A stretch of DNA of 64,000 nt. Source: Atriophallophorus winterbourni. Taxonomy: Eukaryota; Platyhelminthes; Trematoda; Plagiorchiida; Microphallidae. This document shows positions 36,501 through 48,179 of this stretch, in pieces. How positions within the stretch are numbered: the stretch's first letter is position 1; each line of letters opens with the position of its first letter. The notes under the pieces were generated by a model. It had not been told where the DNA came from and ran no database searches. It worked only from the letters and a program-made list of their open reading frames with translations. The stretch covers positions 60,806 through 124,805 of the forward strand of contig JACCGJ010010804.1 in NCBI GenBank assembly GCA_013407085.1. The letters run 5' to 3'. A program made the translations under genes and the position numbers.

Positions 36501-37591
36501 GTGAGTACATCTACAATTATTACTTTGTGCCTTCGAATGTTATTTCTCACATTTTGCTGAATGTTACTCTATTTATTGCACTATATTGCCTCAAACTATA
36601 AATGGACCATTTTAACGCCGAAAAAGTATTTCCACACTCATGTTTACAAAATTGAAACGAAAAAATATATACCTATGTTCTATAACATTTCTGAAACAAG
36701 CTTAGGTGGTGCGTGTGGGTGAGAGGTTGGAAATCATTGCGGTAGACCATTTCAGGTTAATGATTGGCAGCTGGCCTACATATCTGGTCTCTTATCAGAA
36801 CATACGGGTCATTGGTCTAATTAGAAGCACTTCACTCTCCTTGGTTCACAGCCAATTGAACAATGCGTCCTGATGCATGACTGAGGTTCAACTCTGATCG
36901 CGTTCTTCCAAGAATCCACAAAACATGGCAAAGCCGATTGGACTGACTTGCATATTACGCACCAGAAATCAAACATTAGTTCAGTCTGATTTCTGTTGTC
37001 TCGAAAGCCGCAGTTATTGGTAATTTGCTCCCAAGTATGAAAGAAGAAATTATCCCGATATATCAAACTGTAATTTAACAGGACGATTGGCTAAAAAGAT
37101 TTACTGAAACACTTTCCTAGCAAAAAATTAGCTTGGGAAATATTTCGTTTTTATGTATTTGTCAAATTGGTGTCAACGATTATTCTATATATTGTCCTGG
37201 CGTTATTTAAAACAAATTTAAAACTATCTTGAGCTCGCTCCTGGCGAATTTCTTTAATCCGTTTCAATATCTATTATTGCATTTCAAATCTTATCAAACA
37301 TTTTCATTGAGCCGAACCATCATATCTTTTTTAAACAGTGTGAAATACTAAAAATGTCAGTGCATATAGAATGACCGTTTGATAGACTCGCTAAATTTAT
37401 ATGTTTGAATTGGTCCTCTCGGTAAATGATAAGCCCGAAAGATTATATACATGAATTCACGTGCTCCCTTTAAATAAATCAACGTGAATTAAAGACACGG
37501 ACAATAAGGTTTCGAGGAACTATATAAATATTAGCACCAATAAGATCGATTTGCTGAAATTTGTATTTTAAACGAAGCGTATTTCATTAAG

Positions 37592-37621
37592 GTTGGGAGC
37601 GGACATATGCCTCCAACATTC
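37592..37621 (+). CDS. Micro-exon, 30 nt, phase 0
   Basis: Acceptor gcgtatttcattaag, donor gtgagt. Reads VGSGHMPPTF. An 85-nt intron follows. Confidence 0.75.
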
Positions 37622-37706
37622 GTGAGTCAAAAAATTGATTAACCTGATTAAATATGGCTTGTTTCATGTATTCTTTGTTTATATGTGATTATTGACCATG
37701 TTGTAG

Positions 37707-37736
37707 TACGAAGCCTTGTTGAATCCTCCGAACTAT
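37707..37736 (+). CDS. Micro-exon, 30 nt, phase 0
   Basis: Acceptor attattgaccatgttgtag, donor gtgagt. Reads YEALLNPPNY. Confidence 0.85.
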
Positions 37737-38214
37737 GTGAGTTGCATATATTAAACTCGCCGATAATAAATGATTGCTTAATCCGCACACTTAAATATGA
37801 CACTCAGCAAATATGATCAAGCTCTTCAAAATTTTCGCATTTTGAATTCAGTTTAAGCGAAGAGTAATGAGAATATATCGAACATTTCAAATCTTAATCG
37901 AACTGCATGCGAATGAGCTGCTTTTATATTTTCAAGATTAACTTACAACCATCATTTCTGTGTAAGCGATGCAGAATTTTTCTCCGGGAAAATCTACAGA
38001 ATTTCATCGTGGCTGTCAACCGTTATTTCTTTAAAATATTCTTATTCAAAAATTTTGCCACGACCGTGAGAACGTAAGAAAACAAAGTATTCATGACAGA
38101 AGATATATTCAGTTATCATGCCTTTTGAATTATTTGGCTGACAAAATAAATTTGAGGTCGGCATATATGTGAAAAATTAAATGATATACAAAAGTACTAA
38201 TACAGAGTAACATG

Positions 38215-38530
38215 AAATCGAAATGGTGTAGTCGCCTTAGCAATCGATTGGAATAGGTTTTGGACACATCGTGTATTCATAATGCAAAGAAAGTTGAGTG
38301 CAATCGGTTAGAGGATGTTTTGGGTTAGACACCTTTATCTAGCTCCACAGAATCAACTGTAAGGACAGTTCGGGTGTTTACATAAGGGAGACTTCCAGGA
38401 AAATTCATATTCGTATCAAAAACACCGATAGCGTGTCCAGCGACAGCCCCGGAATGCGAGGGAATATCAATCCCTTATTCGTAATTACGCCATGGTAAAG
38501 CAAGTCTTAGATACGGGCCACAGCGTTGGT
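38215..38530 (+). mobile_element. Possible LINE C-terminal fragment
   Basis: Plus-strand pieces such as KLSAIGQRMFWVRHLYLAP resemble the W-x-GHVLRM tail of RTE-like LINEs. Weak. Confidence 0.3.
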
Positions 38531-39622
38531 TTAGACAATGTAAAAATATAAATACACTGTATTAAACCGTATAGCAAACTCCTAAATGCTGAGTCGTTCC
38601 ACCTCATACCTACTAGTTAATTAGATTCATGTTTTTCTTTAAAATTTGTTTAATTATAGCACCGTTAGTTATGCGCGTTTACGCATGTAGGCCACTGTGT
38701 CAACCGACCTTGACTGTGTTCACTTTCATTAGATTGATGTGGATACACACTAGCAGGCAAATGGACCACTGATCCTGGTCATGCGTACGAGACGTGACAC
38801 ACCGTTGGCATACTATAGACTGTCCAGTGGTGATGGTAAATCAGTGGTGGTGGGTTGACTGCTACTTAGTCATGTTCCCTCTCCTGACTATCACCCTTGG
38901 TCTGACGAAGCTTCTGTGTCAAATGTCAAACGTTACCCGAAACCTGCTTTAACCGATTGCACGCACATTTCTTTGTCCTCTTTGTTTTGCGCTGAGAAAT
39001 ATACCGGAGCACTTAAATATAGAGAACAAACAGTTTCTAGAACAGGAAATTCTCCTGTTACATGGAGGTGAAGAAACAGCTGAGCTATTAAATTTGGATC
39101 ATGTCTTTGGAGGAGATACCACAAGAAAAATCAACAATTATTACAAAATAACTAAAATTTGTTTCGAGCCAATATTTTTAATCGAGGTTAAATCCAGCAG
39201 CATTTACCACAAGTCACTAAACGTTCCAAAAGTATGATTTCACTATTTCCATTACCATTTTATGAGCATCGAATTTTCAAAGCAAACTGATTTGTAGGCG
39301 AAAGTCGTTCGATTTCTTACTTCCACTCATTAGTAGAAGCTGTCCCGCCAGGCCACACAGGGATGGGACTGCACATTATGAGCTCAATTTTGTCGCAGTT
39401 TTAATGCGGCGCTACCCTTACGTGTATTTTAAAAATGGGAGCTTGATTCCCAAACCACTCAGTGAGTTGAATTTAAATTATTTAGAATTTTTATTTGAGA
39501 ATCGAACGCGCATTGAATTATAAAATGCTTATATGTTTGCATTTTAATCCATAGTCACTAAATATTCTATAGGATGCAGATCGTTCTGTTATTCAAACGA
39601 GTAAACCCACCAAATTTTTCAG

Positions 39623-39649
39623 GTTAATGAAAGCATATTACCCAGCTAT
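39623..39649 (+). CDS. Micro-exon, 27 nt, phase 0
   Basis: Acceptor accaaatttttcag, donor gtgagt. Reads VNESILPSY; N-E-S is a potential N-glycosylation sequon. Confidence 0.8.
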
Positions 39650-39889
39650 GTGAGTCACATCGTTTCAAGTAAACATTTCATTGTCAGTCAACCATTATTC
39701 TGTTTATGTTCTTGCATTCTTACAAAAAACTTACACTATTCCTTCAGAATCAGTCGTGTTACTGTTTCGCTCTCACAAATCATGATCACACAAATACCAG
39801 GGTTATGTGAGAGGCTGTTGATTGTATATTCAGCCTCAATAAGTCGAATTTGAATGATAAACATCTTCCTTGGGACATCAAGAAGCATT

Positions 39890-40350
39890 TGAATGAGAAA
39901 TGCGTATTTACATGCATTTCCATCACACACGCACAACTCAACAAGTCTTGTGGTTTTTGCTCTCGTTAGTTACAGACAGTACGAACAAAATTAGTTGGCT
40001 CATAAAATCGGAAAAATTGTAAAGATTTGAGCATGTAAGCCAGTGTTGGATGAGAACGGTGAGACTGACCTGTGTAATTACATGTGCTATTACAAATATG
40101 GATTGAGATAAACGCATGGACTCAGAACAAAAATTCGTATATGAAAATATTCTCATCACAAACGTACCGAGCTGTTTGCACTCATTATGTAAGGACAGTT
40201 CGATCACTATCATCATGCCTTTAAATTGTTGAAAAATTGTTCACAATTAGAGTTTATAGTTTATTTTTGGATAAAGCTAATAAGACCAGTCTGTGTGGCG
40301 ACATTTGTTTGAACAGGTTGGACGTACCAGCTTTAAACAACAATGACTTA
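39890..40350 (-). repeat. Degenerate SINE-like family B copies
   Basis: tgcatttccatcacacacgcacaac and tttgcactcattatgtaaggacagt mark two decayed halves in a micro-exon gene intron. Confidence 0.5.
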
Positions 40351-41427
40351 CTACCTCGCATTGTTTTGTAATCAATTAAATTCATCTGGAAATTCTCTAC
40401 CCAACGAAACCTTTTAAGCTAAATTTATCATGATTTTATGAAATGTTATTACGACGTATGATCGAAGTATTCTTCAGTATTTAAAGTTCTAAATCGTCAA
40501 GTGATTTGTATTGCATATCTCAAAAAACGTCAAACATAAATTATTCATTGATTCTCGAATCAAAATTATTATTAGTAATAATTTGTATGAATATGCAATC
40601 AAATTAATATAATTATGCTGAATAAATCAGGAGGATTACATGCGAATGAGGGTAGGTTGAAATTTTCGCATCTTTCGAATGTCTAACTCTAAATAAGTAA
40701 CTCATCATTGAGTGGTCGTATTGTAACGGGTTGTGATGAACGGCTGGAAATGACAGCTAACGAATATGTGGCCCATTATTGTTATATCCGGTTCATGAGT
40801 CCAATACTAACCACGTCCTGCGCAGCGTCTCGCTTTATCTCGGGACCAACCTGTCCAACGTTAACTGCGTTCACTCACGAATCCCAAAACACAAGGGAAA
40901 CCGGTTGGTCAAAGGCGATGGCTACGCAAAAGACGAATGAAAAAATTATCTAAGTTATAAAGGCAAATCAAACAAGCACAACAATGATAAGGAAGCATGT
41001 TTGTCCGGATTGTTACCTCGATCTGATTTGACAGTCGATTTCGTACCAACGCGAACACTTTGAGCCCTCGCCACGCAGACTAGTGTGGGCGAAATGGATA
41101 AATTGCATATAATTTGTTTGTTCTCATACTTCTAAAAATACAGTCACCGGTGCCGTTCTAAAGCAATTCTTACGAAACTTGGAATATTAGGGTTTCGCAA
41201 CTGTCGTCGTCGGTATTTTCGGTGCTTCCTGCTTTTGTGTTGTGCTGTAGGCTAATGTTCTGTATATCATTCGTGATCAGCACTCATCACTAATGAACAT
41301 CACAGTTCCACATTATGAACTATGTTTTAATTTTATCTAAAAGTAATATAATTCAAGATTCAAGATTTATGTTTGAAAAAAAGCAATTAAAATTAGAATG
41401 AACACTGTTTCGAATTATAGGAACAAA

Positions 41428-41458
<31 letters not shown>

Positions 41459-42524
41459 CATCGCCTGAAACTGAATGGTCTAAAGTGCTGTTGGCGTACG
41501 ATTTCGTTGTTTGTGTCGGGTTTACGTGTTCTTTAGTTTGATATATGCGCTAGCAACGGGAAGTCACGTTGGTGGGGTCATTATCGTCTACTTTTTTCAG
41601 GTTTTCCTTCAATGAGCGATAGCTTCCTTCGATTGCCAATAGAAAACTATCATGTATCGCTTGTTTGAGTTGAAAATACACTGGTTGCATGCGAGCTTCT
41701 AACTAGGAAATGGGGTTAAGTTCGATATTTTGAAACATAAATCAAGGTTGACGATTCTCGCCCCTGAACTCACTCCCCAATTATCTTTGTCTACAGTTGC
41801 TGGGTCGCAGAGGCCTCGCGAACTGTGTTTGCTTTCGGAGCTGATGTAGCAAATTTCCACAATAAAATCGTCTTTCATTATATTCATCGCTCCCTTCGTC
41901 AAGGTTGTATCGCAGCCAGAGCCGACATGATAGGTCACAACACGTGTCTTAGCAGTTAGTCCTTTCGTACAGGTTTGCACTTTTGTCTTACGGTTTTCTG
42001 ACTCATCGTTTCGCGTTATTATGCGGTCGAGTGTGTTTGTGTGTCCAAGTTAACGGGGCGAGACAATACTTAGTGTAGGTAGTGCAATTACGATCGCTGT
42101 TTTTCAATGAGATGACTTCGACGCAATGTTATGCTAAGGTCAAACTTACAAAAATGATATCGAAAATGCTAAACTTCACAATCAAGAAAAAAATGTTGAG
42201 TTCTTTCGAGTGGATGTAAATTCAACAGTATGCGTCAAAGATTTTTACATTTTTCACGCTCGCTTTTTACGAGGAAATTTATCCCGAATAGAAAACATCA
42301 ACTTGTGTTTCTTTCATTGAGCAAGGATCGTATAATCCGATGGATCTTGACTAGGCGATAATACACTATTTAAATTATCCCTGTATGACTTGGGAACGAG
42401 TAGTATTTCGCGAAAGTGACAGTGCATAAATTTAATTCCGCCGATTACGCGCGCTACGTCACAAGTACAATGACTTTGATACACAATATATTTTAAAATT
42501 ACCACCTGAAATATGATCAAAAAA
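40351..42524. other. Intronic, partly less AT-rich, unrecognised
   Basis: 40700-42060 is less AT-rich than its surroundings and may be an old mobile element, but no coding motif is visible. Confidence 0.35.
41431..41458. repeat. (AT)14 microsatellite
   Basis: Uninterrupted alternating a/t run in a micro-exon gene intron. Confidence 0.9.
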
Positions 42525-42775
42525 GTTTATTTGCATGCATTTTCATCACACACACACCACAACCAGTTTCGTGCTGTTTGCACTCGTCCGGTAAAGTCAG
42601 TAGAATCAGGATCCGCATGTGCTTGAAACAGTAGAAGATTGGTAAACAATTGCGCTTATATGCCACTGTAATATATTGTTGGTAAGACCAACCTGTTCAA
42701 TCACATGAGGCCTTTGTCATGTATTCAAACCCAGTCCACAGTAGCATACAAGCGCAACTTGTTTACCATCTGAAA
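42525..42775 (-). repeat. SINE-like family B copy
   Basis: tgcatgcattttcatcacac, gtttcgtgctgtttgcactcg, gcttgaaacagtag, tatgccactgt and caacctgttcaatcacatgag. In antisense the stem II loop GTGC-AAACA-GCAC and GAAA are intact, but the first core box reads CCGGACGAG. Confidence 0.65.
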
Positions 42776-43140
42776 TATGTTTTAAAGCAATTCTGATTAT
42801 CAACAAAACAAGCAATATTGGAAACGGAACATCCGCAAAAAACTACGACATCAGAGCAATCTGTTCATCGACTCATAGCAAATTATCTTCTAGATTTGAG
42901 CTAATTAAAATGTAATGTGAAACACCGACTTGATAAATATAACGGCCTAAAAACGGAAGGCATATTGTCTACAGTTGCATTCTTTTTAGCATTACCTGAG
43001 AGTGAAAAATAAAATATCAGATTTGAGAAGACCCGAAAAAATCATCAAAATACTTTATTCGACTGTTCAGTGTATTGTTATTGACACAACCTTTTAAGCT
43101 TGATTAAAAAATCAGTTTGATGCTTCCAACTTTATTCCAG

Positions 43141-43164
43141 CCACAACAACAAGACAGGAGGTAG
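43141..43164 (+). CDS. Terminal exon coding part, phase 0, stop TAG
   Basis: Acceptor gcttccaactttattccag opens an exon reading PQQQDRR and then TAG in phase 0. A gtaggt inside could act as a donor giving 20 nt, but the in-frame stop and the AATAAA 87 bp downstream make a terminal exon the simpler reading. Confidence 0.65.
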   Translation, partial: PQQQDRR

Positions 43165-43250
43165 GTTTTTCGGCATTAGAAAGCCAGTTTTATTAATTTT
43201 TTCTAGCGCATTATTTTTCAAGACCCGTGGCTTCCTAAGCACTAACATAA

Positions 43251-43256
43251 AATAAA
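43251..43256 (+). terminator. Poly(A) signal of the micro-exon gene
   Basis: AATAAA about 87 nt after the TAG of the terminal exon, giving a 3' UTR of about 105 nt with cleavage expected near 43270. Confidence 0.55.
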
Positions 43257-43270
43257 GTTGACACTATCTT

Positions 43271-44884
43271 TTCGAAAACAAAATAATAAAATCGTGTGAT
43301 TGCTATGAGTATTGTTAATCTGGCGCACTTATTTAAATCCAAATCAAAAAGCAGACATTTATAAATTAAAACCTAGTCTTGATGTATTCATTAAAACTAT
43401 GAAAAGGGACAATCGACATTCAGTTAGCAGCCAAGATTCGAATCCTGACGCGGTTTCGCAATTCATGGCGTGTGCTTACACAGATTTGTACAAAATCATT
43501 AAACTATTATTTGTGTCAACCTTCACACCGTACCATAGTAGGTAAAAACATTAGTTGATGAAATATCTATGACAGCCTAGCACATTGGCTAGAGGTTAAA
43601 CTGATATCAGTCAACGAAACCGGAGATGTGCGTCCAACCTTTTTGTTGTGCAACAATTTGAAAAGAATTTCTTACTAGTCATCTGTGTAGTGGTATCTCC
43701 TTTATTATGAGCTTTTTATCTCTTTTGCAGCATCAGAGTCACTTTGCCGTTGCTCATTTTTCAAATAATTATGAGAAAATACCAGTCTTTCATAAGTATC
43801 TTAACTTATTTAACATGTACGTTTTTATCCCTTTTCAAAACACGGAATGTTTGGTGAACGTACTTCGACTATAATCTTTTATTAGGCAAGGTATCATATA
43901 TACTCTTGCGTTATATCGCGGAAAAAGTATACTTAGTTCGTATGCAATTCATATTTAAATATTTGTGCAACAATGAATGCATAATTGAAATTAAACATAT
44001 TTTCAATATTTCTTCTTTTTAGCAGGTCGGCATAAAATAACTTCTTTCTTTGAATTAGCGTTACATGTTGACGAGTAGAAAATTAGCAAATATAATATTA
44101 GTTCAAAATGTATTATTTTTCATCTATAGTGGGTTATTTGCACTTGAGCAGGCAAGAGCGAAAAAAATCAAAAAGTGAACGCAAATTCAAACAAAGGCAG
44201 GTTGTTGTATATGAGAAGTGACAGAGAGAGTATAATCGCATTACTTATAGTTGATATTTGTTACCAAACCATGACAAATGCAATCCAGAACTATATGGTG
44301 TGCTATTGAATGTATCATTAATGATTAGGACCTAAAAGGCGATTGCTTTATTGGTAAGAGTATATTGAAGTTAAATATTTCGGAAATAATAACTAAACCC
44401 ATTATGTCTGTAATCACTGGTGGCCCAGATGTGAGTAAGAGAGCATCACAAGCGATAACAAACTCGTTCATTCGCTGAATGAATTAATATCGAAAAGTCT
44501 TCACAGTAAACAATACTCACATTAGGCGCCAGCGCTCAAAATTGATTGTTGCTCGATTGATATTGCATTCATTTTCCAGACAACACTTCCCCTCCTCAAG
44601 AAATTGAACGATTAAACAATGCTTTCAATCCTGAAGATGTTGAATCGGTTGTCTGTTTTGCTGTGAACATTTTGACGCGGTCTGTGTTGATTTTAAGTAC
44701 ATTGATGAGCGTGACTTCGAGCTTTAATTTTTAGTCATAACGGCGGGCAATCTGCGCTTCATGTATTGCATGACTGCTGGATTTGTTCCATTATTTGCTG
44801 ATTCGTTGGAACATGATTGGCAAATGATCCAAGGACCGTGTAAAGATCGTGTTTATGTTCTTATCATTTTCATACAATAATTTT
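43271..44884. other. Intergenic, nothing recognised
   Basis: Lies between the micro-exon gene poly(A) signal and Gypsy debris. Open frames are short and lack motifs. Confidence 0.45.
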
Positions 44885-45075
44885 GCAAATATTATTTATT
44901 ATTCTGGCTTTTTGTCACTGTGAGCTTATTCTATTTGGCTGTAGTACATTTCTGATGTGGTTAATGAGCGGGATGCAAGTTGCACATCTTTTCGTCTACC
45001 ATCTAGCAGTCGGTGCTGTAAAACTTCTCCAAATCCATATTCAGGCATGTCGACTGCTGCTATCACTGTAAAGAC
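44885..45075 (-). mobile_element. Gypsy RNase H fragment
   Basis: The minus strand reads AVDMPEYGFGEVLQHRLLDG and DVQLASRSLTTSEMYYSQIE, the Ty3/Gypsy RNase H start and its ASR-x-L motif. It lies downstream of the integrase piece on the same strand, the wrong order for one element. Confidence 0.6.
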
Positions 45076-45635
45076 AGAATTATAATGCTCCAATAACAGG
45101 TCAGGCTTCAGAGTTTCGTTTATCCCTTCGAATAACCTTTGACAACTGATTGATCATTTCCATTCAGAAGACTCTGTCAGTAGACCATTGAGTGACAGTT
45201 GTAGTTAACCTTGAGTAAAAAGTTGTGATGATTGTTCACTAAATGCAAAATGGACTGGTGCCGGGATTTTCGGTATGGCTTTTATTTTTGACGGATTCGA
45301 CCTTCTGCCAATACTATATATGTTTCTCTAAAATTTGTAATATGAAGCATATAGAATGAACACTTTTCGAAATTTCATTGTGTTCTACAGTTTGATACAG
45401 CTGTTGTTATTTTATGTGGTATTCTAAAAGAAGTTTGCCATGAATGTCGGACGCATTCATTGACACACTTTCTCTGTTGGACCAGCAATTGTATAATCCT
45501 GGATTTGAATGTAAATTGTTTATGTTTCGTACTGAACTGTCAGCTGATTGTCCTAAAATTGAGACGTTAGCCATGTGAGGTATCGAATTTCTATATCAAC
45601 TGCTGATGATGATTGAAGAATTCTTGTTCGAGTTT

Positions 45636-45935
45636 TGTAGTGGACCAAAAAATATAATTCTGCACTACACACAATACATTAGAATGAAAAGAACTCACTA
45701 AAAGACCAAATGAGCAGAAATCCAAAAAACGATTCAGTGAAGTCCAACCATAGCGAGGTAATCCACACAGGAAAATTCAAGAGATGGAATCCAAGGTGCC
45801 CAAAGCGCCGCCACAAATTATATTGTACAAGCATTAGTACGAATGATGTATGCTTGGCCAAATGAACGAATAACCATAAAAGGCCAAAAGGTGTGTACAA
45901 AATACGGAGATACAAAGTGAAAGTAGTCAATTGCA
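45636..45935 (-). repeat. Possible LTR adjoining Gypsy integrase
   Basis: tgtagtgg...caattgca has TG/CA ends and is followed by the purine-rich tract complement atactcccccacc, next to the integrase end. No partner LTR was found. Confidence 0.35.
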
Positions 45936-46960
45936 ATACTCCCCCACCAGAACGTTAGTTAGGCTTAAACGAAGGATAACGTACGCTCGAAATGTTCATG
46001 AGGTCACAGACTAAGCAAGACGTTTGGGCCAATGCATGTGTACCAGGTCGAGTTTGAACGGGGGTGAAAGGGACCGGAGTATTGGGATGAACATTAGGGA
46101 GGTAGGCACGTGAGGATTATCAGGCGGTTGTGATTGAAGGGTAATTACACTTGATGTAGTTGGCGGTTCAAGCTCAACGAGAGCTGGTTTCAGGCGATCA
46201 ATAGAAACCGCTTCACGTCGACCATTTATATCCAGAACGAAGTACTTGGGTTTACGCTCGATAACTCTGTGTAGTTCATGATAGGATGGTTGAAGTGGTT
46301 TACAAACAGAGTCACTTCGCACAAAAACAAAATCACACGTATCGAGAGGAGGTGATTTCTGTTAGTGGATATTGCGATGTCGAGAAGGCGTGAAATCCAA
46401 CTTGGACATAAAAGATCACAAGCGATAAATGTAATCTGATACAGGAGGTGATGGCTAGCAAAGAACAACGTGTTCACCTGGTAGACACAAGGTAGTTCCA
46501 TAAACTAACTCTGAGGCCGAGCATTGCAGGTCTTCTTTGATAGTAGAACAAATTTCAAGAGGAACGAGTGGTACATTTTCAGTCCATCTATTAGGATCGG
46601 GCTGACAAGCCAGAGAGGCCTTGAGCTGCCGGTAGAAGCGTTTAATCAATCCATTGGTAGGCGGTGGTTCGGATGTGCTGACAGCCAAGCAGTCGAGTCA
46701 AATCTCGAAACAATGTCCATTGAAACTGAGCGCCACGGTCGGTTGTGATGCTAGATGATGTGCCAAAATTGGCAATCTAGTGTTTGACGAAGGCGCGCGC
46801 TACAGTCTCTGAACACGTGTCTTTAATCGGAACAGAAATCGGCCATCGAGTAAAGCGATCAATCGCCGTTGAAATGAATGAATATCCGTTTGATGATGAC
46901 AAAGGACGGATGAGGTCAAGATGCACTATTTATGTAGCCTACATTTTATCCTCATTTTCG
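45936..46960 (-). mobile_element. Ty3/Gypsy integrase remnant
   Basis: The minus strand reads a degenerate core (IDRFTRWP-like near 46850, TTDRGAQFQW near 46730), GLIKRFYRQLKASL, then CSASELVYGTTLCLPGE, and ends with KPLQPSYHELHRVI and EAVSIDRLKPAL, the usual C-terminal domain. Frameshifted and with stops. Confidence 0.7.
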
Positions 46961-47369
46961 ACTTTAGACTGTGGGTACACTTCGGAAGTCTTACAATGTA
47001 GAATTGAACGAATATCTGACAAAGCATTTTGGAATTTCAGCCTTGTAATGGCCGCAGAGAATTGCCAAAATGCCCAAAACATCCAACTAGATACGAAAAG
47101 TCTCCGACTTGGACTGCGAAGAATTCGTAACCAAAATTCTTAAATTATTTTTCGCTGGTAAATCCATGCTCTTGTGGATAACAACGCACACACGCTAGAA
47201 GCAAGCCATTAATTTTGCCCTGAATTAAATTCTCTAAATTTTTCCATCACAAAGTTGAGTGTATTCTTACTTTTACTTTTAATTTAATTTTGTGCGTTTG
47301 GCTCCACTCATGGATTAGCCGGCTTCACTCATGTTTCGGGTTACACAAACTCACAAACGTCAATCCATT

Positions 47370-48050
47370 ATCGTTCCCTCCTCCAAGCACCGTCGATGGT
47401 GCGATGTCCCAAGGCGTCCACAAACTTCTTCACAGCAGGAAGTAGGATCCCAATTGACCGCCTTGTTACTGACGCTAAAAGCAAACGGGTTTGGTTTCGA
47501 TGACCAGTTTTATGATTGTTAAATCCGCCTTTTGGAGGACACGGCCAAACCAGTGTAGTCTTTGCCGTTAGATTTGAACGGAATGCGGAGATATTTCGTT
47601 GCATCGCGCCCAAAAGTCAGCGTTAGATACCCCGTCAAAATTTCTGACGCTTGAGATTAACCATAGGCACTAAGTGTCTAAATCTTCTAAAGGTCTTATA
47701 CCCTTGACCTTTGCGGCAATGTTTCATTTCCATAAAGCAGATTGTGAAGGTTTCCTGCTCGATGAACTAGCATTTTAGATTTAAGCCTGAATTCGGGCTT
47801 GCGCGAAAGAGTGCCTTTCAATTGTGTAAACGCATTGCGCACATGATCGAACCTTAGCTTCACTTCATTTTTCGCCTGATCATTTGGTAAAATATTTTAG
47901 CCAACGTATTCGAAGACTGGAGTATACTGAAGCGAAGAGCCCTGAACGTTCATTTGTTAGATGTCAGATGTAACGGTATAAGCAATTACTTGGATTTAGC
48001 TTAGTTTATCGCGAGACCGACTTTTACAGCAGTTCAACATTTGATGTTTA
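47370..48050 (-). mobile_element. LINE post-RT region, minus strand
   Basis: Minus-strand frames give QGSSLQYTPVFEYVG, then FRLKSKMLVHRA and LLYGNETLPQRS, the standard stretch after the RT of RTE/CR1-like LINEs, with stops. It is head-to-head with the plus-strand LINE starting at 48180. Confidence 0.55.
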
Positions 48051-48179
48051 AAAGCATTTGCAGCATTTCGGAATCCTCGCTCAAATCATCTACATTAATA
48101 GCGTAGTCGAGATAGGAGACCCGTTGAAACTTGAACATCTTGATAGAACGCTTATGCATGGTTCAGAATCTAGTCGATT

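Larger units (their letters stand above)
4831..43270 (+). other. Micro-exon gene (MEG-like), whole span; 5' end not identified
   Basis: About 32 small exons (listed separately), each with a pyrimidine- or T-rich acceptor ending in AG and a GT donor. Exons up to 34573 are all open in phase 1 and divisible by three. A 17-nt exon resets the phase to 0, and all later exons are open in phase 0. The last exon carries a stop and a poly(A) signal. Together they give about 290 codons over 38 kb, and introns range from about 30 nt to 7 kb or more. Schistosome micro-exon genes share this architecture and usually encode secreted, variably spliced proteins. The peptides are rich in Tyr, Pro, Asn and acidic residues and match no domain I recognise. 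No start codon or signal peptide was found, so a long 5' exon may be missing. The clusters before 22 kb and after 28 kb could be two genes, but their shared phase 1 argues for one. Confidence 0.8.

Noticed and set aside
40708..40953. 81-codon open frame
   Set aside because: No domain, no splice or codon support; likely old mobile DNA.
45679..45936. 85-codon hydrophobic frame on the minus strand
   Set aside because: It lies within a probable LTR and is the antisense of a Lys-rich stretch; no support as a membrane protein.
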